This document shows, piece by piece, positions 1 to 8,784 of a stretch of 64,000 bases of DNA; the stretch's first letter is position 1, and each line of letters begins with the position of its first letter. Source of the stretch: Rhodovulum sp. ES.010 (lineage in GTDB: Bacteria > Pseudomonadota > Alphaproteobacteria > Rhodobacterales > Rhodobacteraceae). The translations under genes were made by a program, and so were the position numbers. The notes beneath the pieces were generated by a model, which had not been told where the DNA came from, searched no databases, and worked only from the letters and a program-made list of their open reading frames with translations. The stretch is from contig NZ_FSRS01000001.1 of assembly GCF_900142935.1 (NCBI RefSeq), positions 1,002,001 to 1,066,000 of the forward strand, read 5' to 3'.

Positions 1-31
1 CACCGGCGAGACCGGCGAGGACGCTCTCTGA
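1..31 (+). CDS. glnB: PII signal protein GlnB, C-terminal tail only
   Basis: The first bases read in frame as TGETGEDAL followed by TGA at 29-31. This matches the remembered C-terminal end of alphaproteobacterial PII proteins (RIRTGETG-type ending). The rest of the gene lies left of the window. GlnB senses nitrogen and carbon status and, in this group, is normally co-transcribed with glnA, which follows here after 71 bases. The assignment rests on nine residues plus position, so it is good but not certain. Confidence 0.75.
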   Translation, partial: TGETGEDAL

Positions 32-48
32 GAAACAGCATGTGAACG

Positions 49-64
49 GCCGGCGCGCGCCGGC
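49..64. repeat. GC-rich palindrome between glnB and glnA
   Basis: GCCGGCGCGCGCCGGC is a perfect 16-bp palindrome in the short glnB-glnA gap. It has no T-tract, so it does not look like a full terminator. It may set relative glnB/glnA transcript levels by processing or attenuation, which is inference. Confidence 0.45.
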
Positions 65-102
65 ACCGACCATTACCTAAACGAGAGGGGAAGAAAGGTC
101 AC

Positions 103-1509
103 ATGAGCAAGGACAAGGTTCTCAAGACCATCAAGGACGAGGATGTCGAGTATGTCGATATCCGCTTCACTGACCCGCGCGGCAAGCTGCAGCACGTCAC
201 CGTGATGAGCCACCTCGTCGACGAGGATTTCCTCGACGAGGGCTTCATGTTCGACGGCTCGTCCATCGCCGGCTGGAAGTCGATCGAAGCCTCGGACATG
301 AAGCTGATGCCCGACACCGAAAGCGCCTATCTCGACCCGTTCTACGCCGAGAAGACGATGTGCATCCACTCGTCGGTCGTGGAACCCGATACGGGCGAAC
401 CCTACAACCGCGATCCGCGCGGCACAGCCGAGAAGGCCGAGGCCTACCTCAAATCGTCGGGCATCGGGGATGTGGCCTATTTCGGCCCCGAGGCGGAGTT
501 CTTCGTCTTCGACGACGTCCGCTACTCCACCTCGATGAACAAGGTGTCCTACGAGGTCGACGCGCTCGACGCGGCCTGGAACACCGACACCGAGTACGAG
601 ATGGGCAACACCGGCCACCGCCCGGGCGTCAAGGGCGGCTACTTCCCGGTCAACCCGGTCGACGACGGCATGGACCTGCGCTCCGAGATGCTGTCGACGA
701 TGAAGCGCATGGGCATGAACGTCGACAAGCACCACCACGAGGTGGCGTCCTGTCAGCACGAACTGGGCCTTATCTTCGGCAGCCTGACCCGTCAGGGCGA
801 CCACCTGCAGATGTACAAGTACGTCATCCACAACGTGGCCCAGGCCTACGGCAAGTCGGCGACCTTCATGCCCAAGCCGATCGCCGGCGACAACGGCACC
901 GGCATGCATGTCAACATGTCGATCTGGAAGGACGGCAAGCCGCTGTTCGCTGGCGACAAATACGCCGATCTCAGCCAGGAAGCGCTCTACTACATCGGCG
1001 GCATCCTCAAGCACGCCAAGACGCTGAACGCCTTCACCAACCCAGCGACGAACTCCTACAAGCGCCTGATCCCGGGCTTCGAGGCGCCGGTGCTGCGCGC
1101 CTATTCGGCGCGGAACCGCTCGGGCTGCGTGCGGATCCCGTGGACCGAAAGCCCGAAGGCCAAGCGCGTCGAGGCCCGCTTCCCCGACCCCTCGGCCAAC
1201 CCCTACCTGTGCTTCGCGGCGCTGCTGATGGCCGGTATCGACGGGATCAAGAACAAGATCGATCCCGGCGAGGCGATGGACAAGAACCTCTACGATCTGC
1301 CGCCCGAGGAACTGGAAGGCATCCCCACGGTCTGCGCGTCGCTGCGCGAAGCTCTGGAAAGCCTCGAGAAGGATCACGAGTTTCTTCTGGCCGGCGACGT
1401 GTTCACCAAGGACCAGATCGAAGGCTACATGGAGCTCAAGTGGGAGGAGGTCTACGCCTTCGAACACACGCCGCACCCGGTGGAGTTCAAGCTGTACTAC
1501 AGCTGCTGA
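103..1509 (+). CDS. glnA: Glutamine synthetase type I (GlnA)
   Basis: This 468-residue protein is the ATP-dependent enzyme that joins ammonia to glutamate, forming a cytosolic dodecamer. The length is typical of GSI-beta. Visible family features are the N-terminal beta-grasp region ([17 protein letters not shown]), the metal/ATP segment around [11 protein letters not shown], the [11 protein letters not shown] and [10 protein letters not shown] motifs, and near the C-terminus [10 protein letters not shown], which contains the tyrosine that is adenylylated in this subgroup. An AGAAAGG ribosome site precedes the ATG. It sits directly after the glnB tail, which supports an NtrC-type nitrogen-regulated glnBA operon, although the promoter is off-window. 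A 467-residue reading frame on the opposite strand is a high-GC shadow. Confidence 0.98.
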   Translation: MSKDKVLKTIKDEDVEYVDIRFTDPRGKLQHVTVMSHLVDEDFLDEGFMFDGSSIAGWKSIEASDMKLMPDTESAYLDPFYAEKTMCIHSSVVEPDTGEPYNRDPRGTAEKAEAYLKSSGIGDVAYFGPEAEFFVFDDVRYSTSMNKVSYEVDALDAAWNTDTEYEMGNTGHRPGVKGGYFPVNPVDDGMDLRSEMLSTMKRMGMNVDKHHHEVASCQHELGLIFGSLTRQGDHLQMYKYVIHNVAQAYGKSATFMPKPIAGDNGTGMHVNMSIWKDGKPLFAGDKYADLSQEALYYIGGILKHAKTLNAFTNPATNSYKRLIPGFEAPVLRAYSARNRSGCVRIPWTESPKAKRVEARFPDPSANPYLCFAALLMAGIDGIKNKIDPGEAMDKNLYDLPPEELEGIPTVCASLREALESLEKDHEFLLAGDVFTKDQIEGYMELKWEEVYAFEHTPHPVEFKLYYSC

Positions 1510-1534
1510 CGCGAGGCGGACGGTAGGACCTGAA

Positions 1535-1560
1535 GGGGCGCCATTTGGCGCCCCTTTTTC
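1535..1560 (+). terminator. Rho-independent terminator after glnA
   Basis: An 8-bp perfect stem GGGGCGCC / GGCGCCCC with an ATTT loop is followed by TTTTTC, 25 bases past the glnA stop. It ends the glnBA transcript and separates it from the convergent gene to the right. Confidence 0.9.
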
Positions 1561-1575
1561 GTTTCGCTGCAGCGC

Positions 1576-2401
1576 TCAGTCGGAAGCCGCCGGGCGCGCC
1601 GGGTCGAACCCGATGGGATGGGCCGCGAGCGCGGCCCGCTGCGCGGCGTCCAAGCTTTCTCGCGCGACCACGTAGGTGTGGATCGAGAACACCACCGCTT
1701 GCGTGCGCGGCAGGCGCGCCAGAACCTGTCGCTCGCTGCGCAGCCACGGCGCGGGTCCCTGCACCTTGGCGCGCGGCGCGGACTCCGGACGGGGCTGGAA
1801 CAACGCCGGATCCGCGTAGAAATGCGCGTTCGCCCGCCACAGCAGGCGCCCCGGCCGCAGGCCCGCGAAAAGCCGGTTCACCCGCGCGGCGAGCGCCGCA
1901 TCGTAGTGCGGCACCGGCCCATGGATCGCGTCGAGCAGCCGGCCCATCTTTTCGGCAAGCATCCAGCTTGCGGGAAAGCACAGGATCGCCCCGGTCAGCA
2001 CATGGGCGCCGCCCCGCCTCTCCATCAGGCAGAAATCCTCCTGCACGAGGCGCCCCAACGTCAGCAGCGGCGCGTCCCCGGTCAAGGGTCACCCGGACCC
2101 CGTCCGGGCGCGTTACGGCGCTGTCGGACAGCTCGAACCCGCCGAGTCCCGGCAACAGGGCCAGCACCGCCTCCAGCACTTCTGCCGCGGCGTCTGTCGC
2201 GCACGGCTCCAGCGCGTGCACGCGACCGCAGGCCGTCTCGATCAGCCGGTCACGCTCGGCCATCTGGGCGGCATAGGCGTCATCCACGACCAGCCAGTCG
2301 GCCATGTCGAGCGGCTGGATGCCCGGAAGCCGCCGCATCTGCGGCACAGCCCAGGGCGTGTAGGGCAAACGTCGTTGCAGGATCGGGCGCGGTGCGGCCA
2401 T
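1576..2401 (-). pseudogene. DUF3445 / heme-dependent oxidative N-demethylase-like gene, frameshifted
   Basis: Two minus-strand frames together give one protein of about 275 residues. The N-terminal part starts at an ATG at 2401 (MAAPRPILQRRLPY) and runs to GVRVTLDR. The C-terminal part reads DAPLLTLGRLVQEDFCLMER through CFPASWMLAEKMG, IHGPVP and RSERQVLARLP to the stop. These are the motifs I associate with the HODM alpha-subunit-like/DUF3445 family. The join fails by one base at a C-run on the plus strand (2076-2079). Removing one C restores LDRDAPLLTLG. Upstream it is divergent from, and overlaps the leader of, the hydrolase-OsmC gene. Family function is predicted oxidative demethylation of small amines. 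The break may be a true mutation or a homopolymer sequencing error. Confidence 0.75.
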
Positions 2402-2510
2402 GCCCAAGATCAAGGCCGATCCCGACCGTCCACGCAAGACCCGAGATGCACGCCCCTTGCCGCGCGGACCCGGCGGCCCCAAGGTGACGCCACATCCGAA
2501 AGGAGGCTCC

Positions 2511-3707
2511 ATGGAGAAAATCATCTTCGCAGGGCATGACGGCCACTCCCTCGCCGCCCGCCTCGACCGGCCCGCGGGCGCGGTGCGGGCGGCCGCGCTC
2601 TTTGCCCACTGCTTCACCTGCGGCAAGGACATCCACGCCGCGCGCCGCATCGCCGGGCGGCTGAACGCGCTGGGATTCGCGGTGCTGCGGTTCGACTTCA
2701 CCGGGCTCGGCCAATCCGACGGCGCGTTCGAGGACACGACCTTCACCTCGAACGTTACCGATATCGTGGCCGCCGCGCGCCACATGGACAGCATGGGGCT
2801 CGCGCCGGGCCTGCTGATCGGGCATTCGCTGGGCGGCGCGGCGGTGCTGAAGGCGGCGCGACAGATCGACTCGGTGCGGGCAGTGGCGACACTCGGCGCG
2901 CCGGCCCATCCCGAACACGTCACGAAGCACCTGCAAAGCGCGGAAGCGGGTCCGGACGGCGTGCGCGAGATCACGCTGGGCGGGCGGCGACTGCGGGTCG
3001 GGCCGGACTTCCTCGACGACGTCGCGACAGAAAGCCTGGAGGGCGCGATTCGCGATCTCAAGCGCGCGATCCTGGTGATGCACGCGCCGCGCGACGAGAT
3101 CGTCGGAATCGACAACGCAACCGAGATATTCACCCGCGCGAAACATCCCAAGAGCTTCGTCACGCTGGACAGCTCCGACCACCTGATTTCAAGCGCCGAA
3201 GACGCCGAGTACGCGGCGGGCGTCATCGCCGCCTGGGCACAGCGCTATCTCGACCTGCCCGCACCCGCCGCGCCGGCGGACGCCCCCGAAGGCGTGGTCC
3301 GCGTCACGGAGGCAGACCCGGAGGGCTTTCAGCAGGATGTGGTGTCTGGCCGCCACCACCTGACCGCAGACGAGCCCGCCGCCTTCGGCGGCACCGACCG
3401 CGGCCTTTCGCCCTATGGGCTTCTAGCCGCCGCGCTCGGGGCCTGCACCGCGATGACGGTTCGGATGTATGCCCGGCGCAAGCGCTGGCCACTAACCGAT
3501 ATCCGCGTGGACGTCGCCCATGACAAGCTGCATGCGCGGGACGCGGAGGCTGGCGCCGGGCAGAAGGTGGACCGGTTCCACAGGGCGGTCTGCCTGGCGG
3601 GGGAGCTCGATCAGGACCAGCGCGCGCGGTTGATGCAGGTCGCAGATCGCTGCCCGGTGCACCAGACGCTGGAACGGGCCTCCGAGATCGTGACCGAACG
3701 CGCCTGA
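2511..3707 (+). CDS. Bifunctional alpha/beta hydrolase-OsmC family protein
   Basis: The 398-residue protein has two domains. Residues 1-250 form an alpha/beta hydrolase with nucleophile motif GHSLGG, an upstream FDFTGLGQSDG strand and a late LDSSDHL histidine. Residues about 260-398 form an OsmC/Ohr-like domain (GLSPYGLLAAALGACTAMTVRMYARRK with its conserved Cys, and a second Cys in DRCPVHQTLE). OsmC proteins reduce organic hydroperoxides through such Cys pairs. The fused form is a recognised bacterial architecture with unsettled physiological substrate. I chose the ATG at 2511 because AAAGGAGG lies just upstream, although the frame is open about 110 bases further. It is probably a single-gene unit. 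Confidence 0.9.
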   Translation: MEKIIFAGHDGHSLAARLDRPAGAVRAAALFAHCFTCGKDIHAARRIAGRLNALGFAVLRFDFTGLGQSDGAFEDTTFTSNVTDIVAAARHMDSMGLAPGLLIGHSLGGAAVLKAARQIDSVRAVATLGAPAHPEHVTKHLQSAEAGPDGVREITLGGRRLRVGPDFLDDVATESLEGAIRDLKRAILVMHAPRDEIVGIDNATEIFTRAKHPKSFVTLDSSDHLISSAEDAEYAAGVIAAWAQRYLDLPAPAAPADAPEGVVRVTEADPEGFQQDVVSGRHHLTADEPAAFGGTDRGLSPYGLLAAALGACTAMTVRMYARRKRWPLTDIRVDVAHDKLHARDAEAGAGQKVDRFHRAVCLAGELDQDQRARLMQVADRCPVHQTLERASEIVTERA

Positions 3708-3796
3708 GCGGCACTCTCGGCCCGCGGCGCGGGCCGGGCGTCCGGCGGGGATATTTCGGGCCAGAAGAAGGCCCCGCTTCGCGACACAAACGATAC

Positions 3797-3821
3797 GGGC
3801 GCGCCCGTTGCGGGCGCGCCC
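3797..3821. terminator. Strong GC hairpin between convergent genes
   Basis: An 11-bp perfect inverted repeat (GGGCGCGCCCG arms) with a TTG loop lies between the hydrolase-OsmC gene and bioY, which converge. There is no long T-tract on either side, so bidirectional termination is likely but not proven. Confidence 0.55.
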
Positions 3822-3843
3822 GGAGGCCGCATTCGGAGCCGGA

Positions 3844-4443
3844 TCAGCCGCGGGCCCGGCCGACGAGTTTCCAGAGCGCGGGGATCAGCAGGGCGGCGAG
3901 GCCGAGCTTGAGCGCGTCGCCGATCAGGAACGGCGTCAGGCCCCAGGCCAGGATCGGCTGGTCCCAGCCGTAGAGCTGGCCGAGCCACAGCAGGCCGGGC
4001 ACGTAGATCAGTACGTTGCCTGCCAGCATCGCCAGCGCCATCCGCCCGGTCGAGCGGTCCCATCCGGCGCGGGCGGCGAGGCCGAGCGCGGCGACCGCCA
4101 GCACGTAGCCAAACAGGTAGCCGCCGGTGGATCCCATCATGTAGGTCAGCCCCGACGCCTCGGCGCTCGTGCCCACGAAGACGTCGTAGCCGAGCGCGCC
4201 GATCCCGAGATAACCGAGAATCGTCGCCAGCCCGAGCCGCGGCCCGTAGGCAGCGCCGATGGCGAGCACGGCGAAGGTGCCCATCGTGATCGGCACAGGC
4301 CACATCGGCACGCGAATCTTCGCCGCCACGGCGAGCACCGTGATACCCGCGACAACGAGGAGCGCCTGCTTTACACGCAGGGCCGCGCCGGAGCCGGGCA
4401 GCAGGGTTTCGGCAAGAACCTTGTCGGTCAGGGCCAGGGCCAT
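3844..4443 (-). CDS. bioY: Biotin transporter BioY
   Basis: The product is a roughly 199-residue integral membrane protein of the BioY family, the substrate-binding S component for biotin uptake. Hydrophobic helices alternate with the family pattern AAKIRVPMWPVPITMGTFAVL near the N-terminus, followed by YMMGSTGGYLFGYVLA, and DALKLGLAALLIPALWK at the end. No bioM or bioN energising genes are adjacent, so it may work alone, as solitary BioY proteins can, or with a shared module. Two ATGs compete: 4449 lies only one base from the GGGAGA ribosome site, while 4443 has seven-base spacing, so I prefer 4443. It lies 15 bases after the DUF6314 gene on the same strand. Confidence 0.92.
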   Translation of the reverse strand: MALALTDKVLAETLLPGSGAALRVKQALLVVAGITVLAVAAKIRVPMWPVPITMGTFAVLAIGAAYGPRLGLATILGYLGIGALGYDVFVGTSAEASGLTYMMGSTGGYLFGYVLAVAALGLAARAGWDRSTGRMALAMLAGNVLIYVPGLLWLGQLYGWDQPILAWGLTPFLIGDALKLGLAALLIPALWKLVGRARG

Positions 4444-4458
4444 CTCCATCTCTCCCGT

Positions 4459-4917
4459 TCAATCCAGTGACGCAACTTGTGCCCCAGGACCCGCCCCTTC
4501 GCAAGCCCCGTCCGGCGCGTAGCGCGAGACCATCACGTAATCCTTGCGCGGGCCGGTCACGCGCCAGCGGCTCGACCAAAGGGGCCAATGGGCGAAGTCG
4601 TAAGCGACGGCGTAGCGGTCCGGGGGGCAGTCGTGGCTGGCTTTGGGGGCGGTGCCGGGCCGGATCGCGTGGAAGAAGCGGCCGTCCTCGAAGAAGATGT
4701 CGATTCCGGCGGCGCCCGCGCGCCACAGGTAGCGCCGCGTGGCGGTGAACGCGGGCTGGCCCGGCAGGCGCAGCGCGCCGGTTTCGGCGTAGACCAGCCC
4801 GCCCGCGCCCTCGGACAGGCGCGCCTGGCCCTCGAACCGCGCCAAGTGGCCAGCCCGCGCATCCTCGATGATCCGCGAGAGCCGCCACAGCCCGATGAAG
4901 TCCGCCAGTTCCGGCAT
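4459..4917 (-). CDS. DUF6314 family protein
   Basis: This 152-residue soluble protein looks like the small DUF6314 family common in Rhodobacteraceae. Recognisable segments are IGLWRLSRIIED near the N-terminus, FEGQARLSE, RRYLWRAG, FFEDGRFFHAI, and the terminal RWRVTGPRKDYVMVSRYA, which suggest a beta-barrel, lipocalin-like fold. No signal peptide or catalytic motif is evident and the function is unknown. It is encoded just ahead of bioY, so the two may share a transcript. The family name is from memory. Confidence 0.75.
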   Translation of the reverse strand: MPELADFIGLWRLSRIIEDARAGHLARFEGQARLSEGAGGLVYAETGALRLPGQPAFTATRRYLWRAGAAGIDIFFEDGRFFHAIRPGTAPKASHDCPPDRYAVAYDFAHWPLWSSRWRVTGPRKDYVMVSRYAPDGACEGAGPGAQVASLD

Positions 4918-4993
4918 CCGCCGCCCGCCTTGCCGCGCCCTGCCCCAAGGGGTATCAGGCCGCCAAACCCCAGTCCAAGCCGAAGGCCCGCCA

Positions 4994-6304
<1,311 letters not shown>

Positions 6305-6386
6305 GTCGTGTTCTGACATCGCCGTGAGTTTGGAAAATACGCGGAGTGTGCTACTTTCTGTCTCACCTCATTAGGGAGATGCACCC

Positions 6387-6545
6387 ATGACCAAGACCAT
6401 CCTCTCGGCGGCCGTGCTTGCACTCGCCCCCACGCTGGCGGCCGCCGAGTGCGGCTGGAGCAAGAAGATGAACGCCAATCAGTGCGCCGACGGCCAGATC
6501 TTCGACGCGGCGTCGGGCACCTGCGTGGACCAGGCGACCAGCTGA
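6387..6545 (+). CDS. Small secreted cysteine-containing peptide
   Basis: This 52-residue ORF has a clear signal peptide (MTKTILSAAVLALAPTLAAA) and a mature segment of about 32 residues with three cysteines (ECGWSKK, NQCADGQ, GTCVD). The spacing recalls very small chitin-binding/peritrophin-like Cys modules, but this is too short to be sure. I recall similar 50-residue ORFs next to purB in other Rhodobacteraceae, which supports it being a real gene. A ribosome site (TTAGGGAG) precedes the ATG, and a strong terminator follows. The function is unknown. Confidence 0.7.
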   Translation: MTKTILSAAVLALAPTLAAAECGWSKKMNANQCADGQIFDAASGTCVDQATS

Positions 6546-6573
6546 GGCACTTAACGCCGGACACGAAAATTTA

Positions 6574-6602
6574 CGGCGCGGGCCCTGCCCGCGCCGTTTT
6601 TC
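6574..6602 (+). terminator. Rho-independent terminator after the small secreted peptide gene
   Basis: CGGCGCGGGC pairs with GCCCGCGCCG across a short loop and is followed by TTTTTCTC. It closes the purB/small-peptide region. Confidence 0.9.
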
Positions 6603-6690
6603 TCGCACGATTGCGGGATATTGCGCCGACGCTAACCTCGCCTTAAGGGGCCGGCGGCCATTCTCGCGCGGTTACAGTCGGAGTACCCGC

Positions 6691-7731
6691 TTGAACAGCC
6701 TCGCCCCCACCGCCCCGCAGGGCTACATCCGCGCGCCCGCGACTCTCAGCCAACGCCGCAAGGCGGCGATCATCGTGCGCCTAATGCTGAGCGAGGGGGT
6801 GACCCTGCCGCTGTCGGACCTGCCGCCCGCGCTTCAGGCCAACCTCGCCGACGAGCTTGCCAATCTCCGCTATATCGACGCGCCCACCCTCCAGGCGGTC
6901 GTGACGGAGTTTCTGGCCGAGCTCGAACAGGCGGGGCTGGCTTTCCCGGGCGGCGTGGACGGAGCGTTGGAGCTTTTGGGCGAACACCTCAGCCCCGAGG
7001 CGACCGCCGCCATCCAGGCCAAGACCACGGGCGACGTGCTGCCCGAGTCGTGGGTACTGCTGGCCGACCAGGAGCCCGGCAAGCTTGCGGGCCTTCTGCA
7101 GGCGGAGGCCCCCGAGGTCGCCGCCGTGGTTCTGGCCAAGCTGCCAAGCTTGGTCGCCGCCCAGACGCTTGGCAAGATGGCCGGGCCGCAGGCCCGCCGC
7201 ATCGCCTTCGCGATCACGCGGACGTCGCAGGTGCCGCCGGCGGCCGTCAACCGAATCGGCGACGCACTGGCCCGCCGTATCCTCGACACGCCCGCACCGG
7301 CCTTCGAGGCACCCCCGGAAAAGCGCGTGGGCGCGATCCTCGACGCAGCCCCGGCCACCACGCGCGACGACGTTCTCGAAGGGCTGGCGGAAACCGATGC
7401 CGAACTCGCCGAACGGGTGCGCCGCGCAGTGTTCACCTTCGCCGACATCCCAGAGCGGCTGGAACCGCTCGATATCCAGGCGCTGACCCGCACGATCGAG
7501 CAGGATGTTCTGGTCACCGCGCTGGCCGGGGCGGACGACAAGAACCAGGCCGCGGCGGACTTCATCCTGTCGAACATGTCGCAACGGCTCGCCGGGCAGT
7601 TGCGCGACGAAATCTCCGAGCGCGAGACGCCCGAGCCCGAGGCCGTGGAAACCGCGATGGCCGAGATCACCGCAGCGCTGCGCGGGCTGGAAGCGGCGGG
7701 CGAGATCAAGCTCAAGGCCGGCAAGAAATAG
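6691..7731 (+). CDS. fliG: Flagellar motor switch protein FliG-like
   Basis: The 346-residue product has the three-part FliG layout. The C-terminal third is the clearest: FTFADIPERLEPLDIQALTR matches the FliG torque-domain entry, and FILSNMSQRLAGQLRDEI matches the conserved C-terminal helix. The middle has the PEVAAVVLAKLP repeat. In the motor, FliG sits in the C ring and contacts MotA to generate torque. The start is TTG at 6691, with GGAG eight bases upstream. No other flagellar gene is in the window, so it is an isolated fliG. The ending (KLKAGKK) is Lys-rich. Confidence 0.85.
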   Translation: MNSLAPTAPQGYIRAPATLSQRRKAAIIVRLMLSEGVTLPLSDLPPALQANLADELANLRYIDAPTLQAVVTEFLAELEQAGLAFPGGVDGALELLGEHLSPEATAAIQAKTTGDVLPESWVLLADQEPGKLAGLLQAEAPEVAAVVLAKLPSLVAAQTLGKMAGPQARRIAFAITRTSQVPPAAVNRIGDALARRILDTPAPAFEAPPEKRVGAILDAAPATTRDDVLEGLAETDAELAERVRRAVFTFADIPERLEPLDIQALTRTIEQDVLVTALAGADDKNQAAADFILSNMSQRLAGQLRDEISERETPEPEAVETAMAEITAALRGLEAAGEIKLKAGKK

Positions 7732-7819
7732 GCGCTGTGGCGGCGGCCTGGGCATGCTTGTGATCCGGCCGGACGCGGCGTATTCCTGCGCGCCGAGAGC
7801 GGCAAGAGGCGACCGGCCG

Positions 7820-8722
7820 ATGGGCAAGCGACAGTCACGCGGAAGCGGGCCGGCCGACTGGCTGACCGACCGGGCAGTCCGGGGCCTAATTGCGCTCGCG
7901 CTTGCCCTGCCCTACGAAACGCGTGTGCGCTTTGCCGGCTGGGTCACGCGGCGCCTGGTGGCGCGGCCCGCGGGCTACCTTGCCCGCGCCGAGGCCAATC
8001 TCGCGCAGGTCTGGCCTGCCATGGACCGCAAGACATGCCGCCGCATTGCCCGAGCAGTGGCCGACAATGCCGGGCGCACCCTGATCGAAAACTACTCGAC
8101 CGGCGATTTCCTGCCACGGATGGCCGGAATCGAACCTCGGGGTCCCGGCCTCGCCGCACTGGAAGAGGCCCGGACCGCGGGTCGATCGGCGATCCTCGTG
8201 ACCGGGCATTTCGGCAATTACGAGGCCGCGCGCGCGTGCCTGGTTGCCCGCGGCTTCGAGATCGGCGGGCTCTACCGGCCGATGGCCAACCGGTTCTTCA
8301 ACGCGCATTACGTCCGCACGATGGAAGCTTTCGGCGGCCCGGTCTTCCCACAGGGCCGGCGCGGCACCGCCGGATTCGTACGTCACCTGAAATCGGGCGG
8401 ATTGCTGGTGCTTCTGATTGATCAGCACAATCGCCACGGCCCGGCGCTGGATTTCATGGGCCTTCCCGCGCGCACTGCCCTGTCTGCCGCAGAGCTTGCG
8501 CTGCGCTATGACGCGGCCCTGATCCCGTTCTACGCCACGCGGCAGCCCGATGGGCTGAGTTTCAAGGTGGACATCGAGGCGCCGGTTCCCCGGGACACGC
8601 CCGAGGCGATGACCCAGGCGCTGAACGACAGCCTCGCCGCGCGCGTGCGAACCCATCCCGAGCAGTGGTTCTGGGTCCATCGACGCTGGAAGACCGGCAA
8701 GGTCCCGCACGCCGCGAATTGA
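7820..8722 (+). CDS. Lysophospholipid/lipid A-type acyltransferase (LpxL/HtrB-like)
   Basis: The roughly 300-residue product belongs to the LPLAT family that moves acyl chains onto lipid A precursors or lysophospholipids at the inner membrane. The catalytic HX4D-like motif appears as GHFGNYEAA, followed by LYRPMANRFFN, LLIDQHNRHGPALDFMG and HPEQWFWVHRRWK, in the order seen in LpxL proteins. The N-terminus (ALALALPYETRVRFAGWVTRRL) is a membrane-associating helix. Possible starts are ATG 7754 and ATG 7820. I prefer 7820 because AAGAGG lies upstream and the shorter protein matches family length. The stop is followed 62 bases later by the radical SAM gene. Confidence 0.88.
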   Translation: MGKRQSRGSGPADWLTDRAVRGLIALALALPYETRVRFAGWVTRRLVARPAGYLARAEANLAQVWPAMDRKTCRRIARAVADNAGRTLIENYSTGDFLPRMAGIEPRGPGLAALEEARTAGRSAILVTGHFGNYEAARACLVARGFEIGGLYRPMANRFFNAHYVRTMEAFGGPVFPQGRRGTAGFVRHLKSGGLLVLLIDQHNRHGPALDFMGLPARTALSAAELALRYDAALIPFYATRQPDGLSFKVDIEAPVPRDTPEAMTQALNDSLAARVRTHPEQWFWVHRRWKTGKVPHAAN

Positions 8723-8784
8723 AGCGCGCCGCAGGGGTTGTTACCCTTGCGGAACGCACCCGGCCCTGCGCGAGGATCCCGCAA

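Noticed and set aside
73..1476. 467-residue reading frame on the strand opposite glnA
   Set aside because: Its composition (Val/Leu/Arg/His-rich, no family motifs) is that of a high-GC antisense shadow of a conserved gene.
3797..3821. sRNA or attachment site at the GC hairpin near bioY
   Set aside because: It is a simple inverted repeat between convergent genes, and no second copy or promoter is seen.
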